This document shows, piece after piece, positions 1 to 5,272 of a stretch of 5,272 nt of DNA. Where the stretch lies: contig WFQT01000252.1 in assembly GCA_015486895.1 (NCBI GenBank), positions 1-5,272 of the forward strand. The letters run 5' to 3'. Both the position numbers and the translations under genes were made by a program. The notes under the pieces are model-generated. The model was not told the origin of the DNA, ran no database searches, and saw nothing but the letters and a program-made list of their open reading frames with translations. The DNA comes from Anaerolineae bacterium. GTDB taxonomy: Bacteria > Chloroflexota > Anaerolineae > JAADDB01. The stretch's first letter is position 1. Every line of letters begins with the position of its first letter.

Positions 1-11
1 GGGGAGCAACA

Positions 12-32
12 CACCCCCAGAATTGGGGGGTG
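12..32. repeat. GC-rich hairpin, possible terminator or intergenic palindrome
   Basis: CACCCCC at 12-18 pairs with GGGGGTG at 26-32, giving a 7-bp stem with a 7-base loop; a shifted pairing (14-19 with 24-29) gives a 6-bp stem with a GAAT loop. A run of five T lies at 41-45, eight bases beyond the stem, which is farther than in a classical intrinsic terminator. The heptamer GGGGAGC occurs at 1-7 and again at 32-38, flanking the hairpin as a direct repeat. It could end transcription of a gene left of the window, or be one copy of the C-run/AATT/G-run intergenic palindromes common in some bacterial phyla. The sequence alone does not decide. Confidence 0.5.
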
Positions 33-148
33 GGGAGCTATTTTTAAGGGAGGCTGAAAGTAGCCGGTTGTCGCTATCTACAAGCAGCGAGTGATCATAG
101 ATTGCCGTCTATAGCTGTTTATATTAAAAATATGATGGATACGATTGC

Positions 149-155
149 TATCATT
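149..155. repeat. Left flanking direct repeat (possible target site duplication)
   Basis: TATCATT here is repeated exactly at 307-313, on the other side of the palindromic element. On the left one base (G156) separates it from the terminal inverted repeat; on the right it abuts the inverted repeat directly. The pairing fits a 7-bp target duplication, but the sequence is A/T-rich and one match could be chance. Confidence 0.4.
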
Positions 156-181
156 GCTGGACTCTGGCGTTTTTATTTTAG

Positions 182-208
182 TCACAGAAAAATACAGAAC
201 TTCACAGA
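182..208. repeat. Phased CACAGA repeats, left arm of the palindrome
   Basis: Three heptamers start at exact 10-base steps: TCACAGA at 182, ATACAGA at 192 and TCACAGA at 202. The 10-base period places each unit on the same face of the helix. The right arm (233-258) carries the complementary units. Confidence 0.6.
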
Positions 209-232
209 CTTGGGTCGAAAAGCAAAGGAAAA

Positions 233-258
233 TCTGTATTAATCCGTGCAATCTGTGG
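233..258. repeat. Phased TCTGTG repeats, right arm of the palindrome
   Basis: Three units at 10- and 9-base steps: TCTGTAT at 233, TCCGTGC at 243 and TCTGTGG at 252. Reverse-complemented they read CCACAGA, GCACGGA and ATACAGA, matching the left arm. From memory, AATCTGTG-type strings of this kind recur between genes in several environmental bacterial phyla; that is a recollection, not a search result. Confidence 0.55.
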
Positions 259-292
259 TGAAGATAGTTAGATCGAGCCTAAAACGTCATTT

Positions 293-321
293 TTGCCAGA
301 CTCCAGTATCATTATTATTCT
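293..321 (+). promoter_or_regulatory. Candidate fakA promoter
   Basis: TTGCCA at 293-298 is a 4/6 match to the -35 consensus. TATTCT at 316-321 follows after 17 bases; a better -10 match, TATTAT at 313-318 (5/6), would give a short spacer of 14. Transcription would begin near 325-330, just upstream of the ribosome binding site. The -35 lies within the right inverted repeat of the palindromic element and the -10 in the flanking A/T-rich sequence. The match is modest, and transcription could also come from a promoter left of the window. Confidence 0.3.
307..313. repeat. Right flanking direct repeat (possible target site duplication)
   Basis: This exact TATCATT copy of 149-155 directly abuts the right inverted repeat of the palindromic element. 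It overlaps the candidate promoter spacer and -10 region. Confidence 0.4.
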
Positions 322-333
322 GTGATTTGTGTG

Positions 334-340
334 AAGGAGG
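334..340 (+). promoter_or_regulatory. Ribosome binding site deciding the fakA start
   Basis: AAGGAGG is a full Shine-Dalgarno core, eight bases before the TTG at 349. A GTG in the same frame at 322 lies upstream of this site and has no comparable site of its own, so translation most likely begins at the TTG. Confidence 0.85.
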
Positions 341-348
341 ACTTATCT

Positions 349-2097
349 TTGAGTATCAATGTTGTATCATTAATCGATAGGCACCCCCGGGGGGAACCGA
401 TCCACGCCCTGGATGGTCAGGACTTCAAATTGCTGATCCGTGGAGCCTACTTATGGTTAGAAAAACATCGCGCCGTGATAAACCGCCTGAATGTCTTCCC
501 CGTGCCGGATGGAGATACTGGCACCAACATGCTGTTGACATTGCGTAAGTCGTGGGAAGAGATCGCCTCCTCCGAGGAAGCAAACATTGGCAAAATAGCT
601 GGGAAGGTGGCTCACGGCGCCTTGATGGGAGCGCGCGGCAACTCCGGTGTGATCCTCTCCCAGATTCTGCGCGGCGTAGCTGGCTCCCTGGATGGCTATT
701 CCACCTGTGATGGGGCACAACTATCAGCAGCGTTACGGAGCGGAACGGATACTGCCTACAAAGGGGTAAACAAGCCGGTAGAAGGCACCATCCTCACTGT
801 CTGTCGAGAAGCTACCGAAGCTGCGGAAGCTATCGTGAACCTGAATTCCGACCTGCGTTTCCTTTGCCAACAGGTGACACGGGCTGCACACCGGTCCCTG
901 GAGAACACACCAAACTTATTGCCAGTGCTCAAGCAGGCAGGCGTAGTGGACTCCGGCGGCATGGGTCTCTACGTCATTTTCGAGGCATTTGGGAAATTGC
1001 TTAACGATGAAGTCATCGCAGCAGTGGAAGCGGAGCAGGAAGGTGAAGATGCGGACCTCAGCGAGCTGGGAGACGAATGGGGGTATGACATCCAGTTTTT
1101 AGTCTATACGGAGCAAGTAGCCGAACACGAAGTGCGTGAAAAACTGACTGCCATGGGCGGCGAAAGCATCGTAGTGGGTGGCAGTAATGGCGTCATTAAG
1201 GTCCATGTTCATTCTCAAGATCCAGGTCCTTTCATTAGCTATGGCGCTTCCCTTGGACACCTGGACGACATCGTGCTGGAGAACATGACCCTGCAAACCT
1301 TGCGTCGCAAAGGTGAATGGCGTGAGCCTGGCAATAGCAACATCAGTGGCATCAGTAGCATCAGTGGCATCAATGACATGGTACAGGGTGCTATGGAGGA
1401 ATTGCCTCCCTCAGCATTAGTAAGTGGGGATCCTGTTGTCAATAAAGTAGGCATTATCGCTGTTGCCCCAGGGGCCGGCTTGGAAGAAGTTTTCCGCAGC
1501 TTGGGCGCTGACACCGTCATCAGTGGCGGTCAGACGATGAACCCTAGCACAGAGGAGTTCCTCCAGGCCATGGAAGCATTGCCACAAGAGCAGGTTATCA
1601 TCCTCCCCAACAATGGCAATGTCCTGTTGGCCGCCCAACAGGCTGCTGCACTCAGCGGGAAAGAGACCGTTGTGTTGCCAGTGAAGACCATTCCTGAGGG
1701 TATTTCCGCCTTGCTCGCCCACAATCCGTTGGCGGAGCTGGCTGAGGATGCCGCGTCCATGCGTGAAGGTAGCCAGGACGTTAAAAGCGGCCAGGTGACC
1801 CAGGCAGTCAGTGATGCCAACATCGATGGTATTCAGGTACGAAAAGGAGACATCATCGGAATTGGGGAAGGGAAGCTGTTAAGCAAGGAAGAAAATGTAG
1901 ATAAAGTTGTCCTGGCCCTGCTGCGCAAACTAGACGCTAATGAGGCAGAGATTATCACGCTGTATTATGGCTTACCTGTGACTCAGGCCGCGACTGAAGC
2001 TTTGGCCGCAAAGGTCAGTGACGCTTTCCCTGATTGCGATGTCGAAGTTGTAAGTGGTGGTCAACCATACTATTACTATATCTTATCGGTGGAATGA
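349..2097 (+). CDS. fakA: Fatty acid kinase FakA (DAK2 domain, YloV family)
   Basis: This is the ATP-binding kinase subunit that phosphorylates a fatty acid held by a FakB/DegV partner, giving acyl-phosphate for membrane phospholipid synthesis; it is cytosolic. From the TTG start the protein has 582 residues, near the roughly 550 usual for the family, with about 20 extra at the N-terminus. The DAK2 domain spans about 21-215: NVFPVPDGDTGTNM (48-61) carries the Asp residues that bind Mg-ATP, GARGNSG is at 94-100 and VDSGGMG at 200-206. The middle domain (about 240-325) has GYDIQF (245-250) and VHVHSQDPG (285-293). The C-terminal region (about 365-582) has GGQTMNPSTEEF (393-404), LPNNGN (419-424), VKSGQVTQAV (478-487) and the typical ending GGQPYYYYILSVE. 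Asp247 lies where I recall Cys in Firmicutes homologues. An in-frame GTG at 322 would add nine residues. The stop overlaps or nearly touches degV. Confidence 0.95.
   Translation: MSINVVSLIDRHPRGEPIHALDGQDFKLLIRGAYLWLEKHRAVINRLNVFPVPDGDTGTNMLLTLRKSWEEIASSEEANIGKIAGKVAHGALMGARGNSGVILSQILRGVAGSLDGYSTCDGAQLSAALRSGTDTAYKGVNKPVEGTILTVCREATEAAEAIVNLNSDLRFLCQQVTRAAHRSLENTPNLLPVLKQAGVVDSGGMGLYVIFEAFGKLLNDEVIAAVEAEQEGEDADLSELGDEWGYDIQFLVYTEQVAEHEVREKLTAMGGESIVVGGSNGVIKVHVHSQDPGPFISYGASLGHLDDIVLENMTLQTLRRKGEWREPGNSNISGISSISGINDMVQGAMEELPPSALVSGDPVVNKVGIIAVAPGAGLEEVFRSLGADTVISGGQTMNPSTEEFLQAMEALPQEQVIILPNNGNVLLAAQQAAALSGKETVVLPVKTIPEGISALLAHNPLAELAEDAASMREGSQDVKSGQVTQAVSDANIDGIQVRKGDIIGIGEGKLLSKEENVDKVVLALLRKLDANEAEIITLYYGLPVTQAATEALAAKVSDAFPDCDVEVVSGGQPYYYYILSVE
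1341..1372 (+). repeat. Short tandem repeat within the fakA linker
   Basis: CATCAGTGGCATCA occurs at 1341-1354 and exactly again at 1359-1372, an 18-base period that keeps the reading frame. It encodes NISGIS then SISGIN (residues 331-342), a Ser/Ile/Gly-rich stretch between the middle and C-terminal regions of FakA. It looks like a linker enlarged by in-frame duplication. Confidence 0.75.
2088..2093 (+). promoter_or_regulatory. Ribosome binding site for degV
   Basis: GGTGGA lies inside the last codons of fakA, nine bases before the ATG at 2103. It directly abuts the other in-frame ATG at 2094, too close to serve that one. This favours 2103, although 2094 overlaps the fakA stop as ATGA and could be used by translational coupling. 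Confidence 0.6.
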
Positions 2098-2102
2098 AGC
2101 GC

Positions 2103-2972
2103 ATGAACGAATATATTCAACTGATTACGGATAGCGGGAGCGGCCTCTCTGCCAAGGAAGCGGCTGCTTTAGATGTAGCTGTCATGCCGATGGACATCCA
2201 CATCGGAGGAAAAACCTATCAGGAGGGAATAGACATTTCTCCAGAGGCATACTTCGCTTTGGCAGAGCCGATGCATGATGATATTCCCCGCGTAACCTCT
2301 CCCTCCGTCGAGAAGTGGCAGCGACTGTACAACAGTTTCGCCGGGCAAGTAACACACTTGCTGGTGGTTACGCAATCGAGCCACCTGAGCAATGCCTTTC
2401 AGATGGCGGAGCAAGCCACTGCCTATCTCACCGGCAAGACCCAAATTGTGGTTGTAGATTCCGAGACAATTTCTTATAATCAGCAGACCCTGTTGCGCAT
2501 TGTAGCCCAGGCTATTCATGAGGGGCAGCCCTTTGCCGAGGTAGTACAGATACTGCGCGGTTCCATTCCGCACACGTACGCTGAGTTTTTCAATGATAGC
2601 CTGCTGTATTTGCAGCGCCACCGGCGGCTGGGCGTGGCGCAGGCTATTTTAGGTACCATGCTGGAGATCAAACCTCTGTTGCTTTTGGATGGAGGTGACT
2701 TTATCCCTCTAGAAAAGATTCTCCAGTGGGAAGACGCAACGCCGAAATTAATGGGATTCATCCAAGAGTTCACACACGTAGAGTCGGTTACAGTGGTTCA
2801 GCGAGGCTTTGATGCCCTCACGGCGGAATTAGTTGCCCTCCTGAAAGAAGAATATCTCCAAGAGATAGAATACCCAGTGGCCAGCTACAATCCATCCTTA
2901 GCTGTGCATATCGGCCCTCAGGCTTTCGGCGTGATGGTTTATGAAGGGTTGCCGAAGCGAGGTTTTATTTGA
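2103..2972 (+). CDS. DegV family fatty-acid-binding protein (FakB-like)
   Basis: DegV/FakB proteins bind one fatty acid in a buried pocket and present its carboxyl group to FakA. The 289-residue length is normal for the family. The DegV pattern runs in order: ITDSGSGLS (8-16), MPMDIHIGGKTYQEGIDIS (28-46), TSPS (65-68) in place of the usual TSQPS-type motif, SSHLSNAFQ (92-100) matching the usual SSKLSGTYQ, VVDSETIS (117-124), LQRHRRLGVAQAILGTMLEIKP (170-191), and HIGPQAFGVMVY (269-280). Thr65 and Ser93 align with residues known to contact the fatty acid carboxylate in studied FakB proteins. Arg175 aligns with the conserved Arg of the GGRI motif, but the two Gly are His173 and Arg174. Its position beside fakA supports a FakB role; the lipid preference cannot be read. 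An ATG at 2094 would add three residues. Confidence 0.92.
   Translation: MNEYIQLITDSGSGLSAKEAAALDVAVMPMDIHIGGKTYQEGIDISPEAYFALAEPMHDDIPRVTSPSVEKWQRLYNSFAGQVTHLLVVTQSSHLSNAFQMAEQATAYLTGKTQIVVVDSETISYNQQTLLRIVAQAIHEGQPFAEVVQILRGSIPHTYAEFFNDSLLYLQRHRRLGVAQAILGTMLEIKPLLLLDGGDFIPLEKILQWEDATPKLMGFIQEFTHVESVTVVQRGFDALTAELVALLKEEYLQEIEYPVASYNPSLAVHIGPQAFGVMVYEGLPKRGFI
2959..2963 (+). promoter_or_regulatory. Ribosome binding site for recG
   Basis: GAGGT lies in the last codons of degV, eight bases before the ATG at 2972. That ATG shares its A with the degV stop codon (TGATG), an arrangement typical of translational coupling. It supports 2972 over a later in-frame ATG at 3002, which has no better site. 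Confidence 0.65.
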
Positions 2973-5272
2973 TGGATTCTTTGTTTGTCAGGTTGGTGAA
3001 AATGCTCTTACTAGAGCAAAAACAAGGTTATCAGAATAGGGCAGTGATCGGCGGCCTGGATAAATTCGCCTCGGAGTGGGAAGTGGAGGCTATTGCCAAG
3101 GCGCGGAATTCACAACAAGCATCGGCGGCACGGGATATTGCCAGCCTGTTGACCGGCTACCCTACGGTGGCTCAGACGGAGGGTCGCCAGAGGATTGTTC
3201 GGCGCATTTTAGAAAATGTGCGAGGTGTAGCACCGGAAGTGACACCGATATTAGAAGAAGAGATGCCCTCTGCCCTTCTACCCACACCTAAACTTGCTCA
3301 TGGGGCAATCACGGCCCAACCGCAAGCAAAATCCGTTAGGGCTATGGGGGAACAGCCGGCACACACAGCACAGCGTCGCCCTGCCGTGCCCAGCGGATTA
3401 CAAGAGAAATCGCTACCAAGTGATGGATTCCGAGCTGATGTCACTGCATTGCCAGGTGTGGGACCGGCGAAAGCTGCTTTGTTAGCAAAGTTAGGCGTGA
3501 GAAGTGTGGCCGATTTACTGGATCTTTTTCCTCACCGCTATGAGGATTATAGCACCTTCAAGCCCATTTATAAACTGCAATATGGTGATGAAGTCAGCAT
3601 TATAGCCAATGTCTGGAAAGTGAGCAGCCGGGTAACCCGCGGCAGCCGCAAGCTGGTGGTAGCTACCCTCAGCGACGCCAGCGGCAAAATGGAGGCGGTC
3701 TGGTTTAACCCATATGTGGCCAAACAGCTCAAAAGAGGTCAGGCATACGTATTCAGTGGCAAAGTAAGCGCATTTTTAGACCGTCTTTCCCTGCAAAATC
3801 CACAGGTGGAGCGATTGGACCGGGAGTTAGCGAATACAGGCCGCATCGTGCCTGTTTACCCCCTGACGGAAGGATTGTCGCTGAAGTGGTTGCGTCATTT
3901 AACCCGCAACAGCGTGCAAAGCTGGGCCAAGCACATCCCCGATTACATACCGGAAGCAATTCTGGATCGCTATCACTTGTTGCCACTGCCTATAGCTTAC
4001 CGGCAAATCCACTGGCCGGACAACAATGACCTGCTGCAAGCGGCCCGGCGGCGTTTTGTCTTCAATGAGCTCTTCTTGTTGCAAATTGGCGTGCTGAGGC
4101 AGCGACAGGCATGGCGACAACTGCCTGGTGTGCCTTTGGCCATCAGCCAGGAACAGATCGATGTTTTTCTAGGCCATTTGCCTTTCCATTTGACAGGAGC
4201 CCAGCAACGGGTCTTGCAGGAAATATTGGTTGATTTGCGTGGCTCCAGTGCTATGAGCCGTCTTTTGCAAGGAGACGTCGGTTCCGGCAAGACTATTGTG
4301 GCAGCGGCGTGTATCTGGGCAGCATTGCAGCATCGCAAGCAGAGCGCCTTCATGGCACCCACGGAGATCTTAGCCGAACAGCATTTCCGTAGTTTGCAGC
4401 AACTCTTTCGCCATTTCCGGCATCGGGACGGACGCCCTATTCAACTCGTTCTGTTGACTGGTTCCCTGCCGGCAGCAGAAAAAGCGGCCGTACTAGAACA
4501 ATTAGCCCGAGGCGATATTGACATTGTCGTTGGTACCCATGCTTTGATCCAAGAAGGGGTCGCCTTCCATGATTTAGCTCTTATTGTCATTGATGAACAG
4601 CATCGGTTTGGCGTGAAGCAACGGGCGGCGTTGCGAGGCAAAGGGAATAACCCACATTTACTGGTAATGAGTGCCACTCCTATTCCGCGTACTTTAGCGT
4701 TAACTGTTTATGGCGATTTGGACATTTCCGTACTGGACGAACTGCCCCCGGGGCGCCAGCCAATCCAGACGAAATGGTTGCGTCCGGTTGACCGGGAGCG
4801 GGTGTACAGCTTTATCCGTCACCGGGTAGAAGAAGGTCGACAGGTATTTATCATCTACCCGCAAATTGAGCCGGGCAAGGCGGGTGAAGAAGAAATGCGA
4901 TCGGCAGTAGCTGCTTACAACCGGCTGCAAAATGAGATCTTCCCTCACTTCCACTTAGGCCTTTTACACGGCAAACTGAGCAGTGCCGAGAAGGATCAGG
5001 TGATGCGAGCATTCACGTCCGGGGAAATCAACGTCCTGGTTTCCACATCGGTTGTGGAGGTAGGCATCGATGTGCCCAATGCCAGTGTAATGGTCGTGGA
5101 GTCAGCGGATCGTTTCGGCCTGGCGCAGTTACATCAGTTCCGGGGCCGGGTGGGCCGGGGGAAGTATAAGTCATACTGTATCCTCATCGCCGACCCGGAT
5201 AGCGACAGCGGTGCGGAGCGGTTACAGGCCATGGAGAACACTCAGGATGGTTTCATCTTGGCGGAGAAGGAC
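2972..5272 (+). CDS. recG: ATP-dependent DNA helicase RecG, 3' end outside window
   Basis: RecG remodels stalled replication forks and branch-migrates Holliday junctions in the cytosol. The frame is open for 767 codons to the right edge with no stop. After an unusual N-terminal region (1 to about 155), the wedge part begins with LPGVGPAKAALLAKLGV (160-176) and FPHRYED (186-192), followed by an OB-fold at about 205-290. The helicase motifs are intact: LTGAQ (407-411), Walker A GDVGSGKT (434-441), APTEILAEQH, LTGS, VGTHALIQ, DEQHRFG (541-547), SATPIPRTLA (567-576), HGK (666-668), STSVVEVGIDVPNA (691-704) and QFRGRVGRG (722-730). It ends at DGFILAEKD, just before the expected RGPGE/GTRQSG region, so by comparison with E. 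coli RecG (693 residues) about 65-80 residues are missing. The full protein would be about 830-850 residues, longer than usual because of the N-terminal extension. It overlaps the degV stop by one base. Confidence 0.97.
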   Translation, partial: MDSLFVRLVKMLLLEQKQGYQNRAVIGGLDKFASEWEVEAIAKARNSQQASAARDIASLLTGYPTVAQTEGRQRIVRRILENVRGVAPEVTPILEEEMPSALLPTPKLAHGAITAQPQAKSVRAMGEQPAHTAQRRPAVPSGLQEKSLPSDGFRADVTALPGVGPAKAALLAKLGVRSVADLLDLFPHRYEDYSTFKPIYKLQYGDEVSIIANVWKVSSRVTRGSRKLVVATLSDASGKMEAVWFNPYVAKQLKRGQAYVFSGKVSAFLDRLSLQNPQVERLDRELANTGRIVPVYPLTEGLSLKWLRHLTRNSVQSWAKHIPDYIPEAILDRYHLLPLPIAYRQIHWPDNNDLLQAARRRFVFNELFLLQIGVLRQRQAWRQLPGVPLAISQEQIDVFLGHLPFHLTGAQQRVLQEILVDLRGSSAMSRLLQGDVGSGKTIVAAACIWAALQHRKQSAFMAPTEILAEQHFRSLQQLFRHFRHRDGRPIQLVLLTGSLPAAEKAAVLEQLARGDIDIVVGTHALIQEGVAFHDLALIVIDEQHRFGVKQRAALRGKGNNPHLLVMSATPIPRTLALTVYGDLDISVLDELPPGRQPIQTKWLRPVDRERVYSFIRHRVEEGRQVFIIYPQIEPGKAGEEEMRSAVAAYNRLQNEIFPHFHLGLLHGKLSSAEKDQVMRAFTSGEINVLVSTSVVEVGIDVPNASVMVVESADRFGLAQLHQFRGRVGRGKYKSYCILIADPDSDSGAERLQAMENTQDGFILAEKD

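Larger units (their letters stand above)
157..306. mobile_element. MITE-like palindromic element, 150 bp, no coding capacity
   Basis: The ends are inverted repeats: CTGGACTCTGGC at 157-168 and GCCAGACTCCAG at 295-306, matching at 11 of 12 positions when one is reverse-complemented. Inside each end a TTTTAG (176-181) or its complement CTAAAA (279-284) follows. Further in lie inverted arms of short CACAGA-type and TCTGTG-type units (182-208 and 233-258). The whole is therefore an extended imperfect palindrome around a centre near 211-230. The element is flanked by TATCATT on both sides. It encodes no transposase, so if mobile it would depend on an enzyme supplied elsewhere, as MITEs do. It might instead be an immobile intergenic repeat or an RNA hairpin in the leader. 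Confidence 0.5.
1..348. other. Non-coding leader upstream of fakA
   Basis: No gene is supported here. The longest open stretches are short (an 18-codon and a 30-codon open tail at the left edge, and a 36-codon ATG frame at 132-242), and none has a ribosome binding site or recognisable protein. The region is visibly richer in A and T than the genes, especially at 110-200 and 280-320. It holds a GC-rich hairpin near the left edge, a palindromic MITE-like element at 157-306, and the presumed fakA promoter and ribosome binding site. In many bacteria fakA is preceded by rpmB and an asp23-family gene; neither is visible in these bases. Confidence 0.75.

Noticed and set aside
2..94. Open frame from the left edge, 30 codons, possible C-terminus of an upstream gene
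   Set aside because: It reads through the GC-rich hairpin and gives a Gly/Ser-rich string without family features. A tail this short cannot be told from chance.
97..133. Small hairpins ATAGA/TCTAT (97-112) and ATATT/AATAT (121-133), and a lone TATGAT at 131
   Set aside because: Five-base stems in A/T-rich sequence are expected by chance, and the TATGAT has no -35 at proper spacing.
132..242. Small ATG frame of 36 residues with a hydrophobic start (MMDTIAIIAGLW...)
   Set aside because: It has no ribosome binding site, runs through the inverted repeat and the phased CACAGA arm of the palindromic element, and resembles no protein I know.
425..1823. Several minus-strand frames of 65-101 codons opposite fakA
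   Set aside because: All overlap a confidently assigned kinase gene and encode Arg/Ser/Pro-rich strings typical of antisense reading.
2169..2621. Minus-strand open frame of 150 codons opposite degV
   Set aside because: degV is clearly coding on the plus strand across the same bases with family motifs. The minus frame has no recognisable motif and is a shadow.
3076..3485. Two plus-strand frames (71 and 63 codons) inside the start of recG
   Set aside because: The recG frame is continuous here from 2972 and joins the wedge domain without interruption. The other frames give no family motif and no convincing start sites.
2972..5272. Possible truncated or frameshifted recG
   Set aside because: All visible helicase motifs are in one unbroken frame. 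The missing C-terminus is due only to the window edge.
1..5272. CRISPR array, tRNA or rRNA genes, phage or defence genes
   Set aside because: No regularly spaced identical repeats with spacers, no tRNA-like cloverleaf and no defence-related motif were found on either strand.

Overview
The window holds one compact plus-strand gene block behind a non-coding leader of about 350 bases. The genes are fakA (yloV-type fatty acid kinase, DAK2 domain), a degV/fakB-type fatty-acid-binding protein, and the first 767 codons of recG, which runs off the right edge. All three are intact in what is visible. They overlap by 1 to 4 bases or are separated by 5, depending on the degV start, so they almost certainly form one transcription unit.

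Organism: a bacterium of moderate GC. The order fakA-degV-recG is known from Firmicutes and related lineages. Three things suggest a lineage outside the classical Firmicutes, with Chloroflexota my best guess (an inference of low to moderate confidence): RecG has an extra N-terminal region of about 155 residues; the FakA middle domain has GYDIQF where I recall GYCTEF in Firmicutes; and the leader carries palindromic CACAGA/TCTGTG-type and CCCCC-AGAATT-GGGGG-type intergenic repeats.

Layout: bases 1-348 contain no supported gene. A GC-rich hairpin lies at 12-32. A 150-bp palindromic, MITE-like element lies at 157-306, with 12-bp near-perfect terminal inverted repeats (11/12), flanking 7-bp direct repeats, and inner arms of three units each at about 10-bp spacing. 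The right end of this element lies only 42 bases before the fakA start and may supply part of its promoter. fakA most likely starts at a TTG (349) with a consensus ribosome binding site and ends at 2097. degV follows at 2103 (or 2094) to 2972. recG starts at 2972 inside the degV stop codon.

Function: FakB-type DegV proteins hold a fatty acid while FakA phosphorylates its carboxyl group with ATP, giving acyl-phosphate for phospholipid synthesis. The adjacent fakA and degV are therefore a plausible kinase and carrier pair. RecG is a branched-DNA helicase acting at stalled forks and recombination intermediates; it is a common neighbour of this pair but not part of the pathway. I see no new multi-gene system. 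The most unusual parts are the leader element, the RecG extension, and the altered conserved residues in FakA and DegV.
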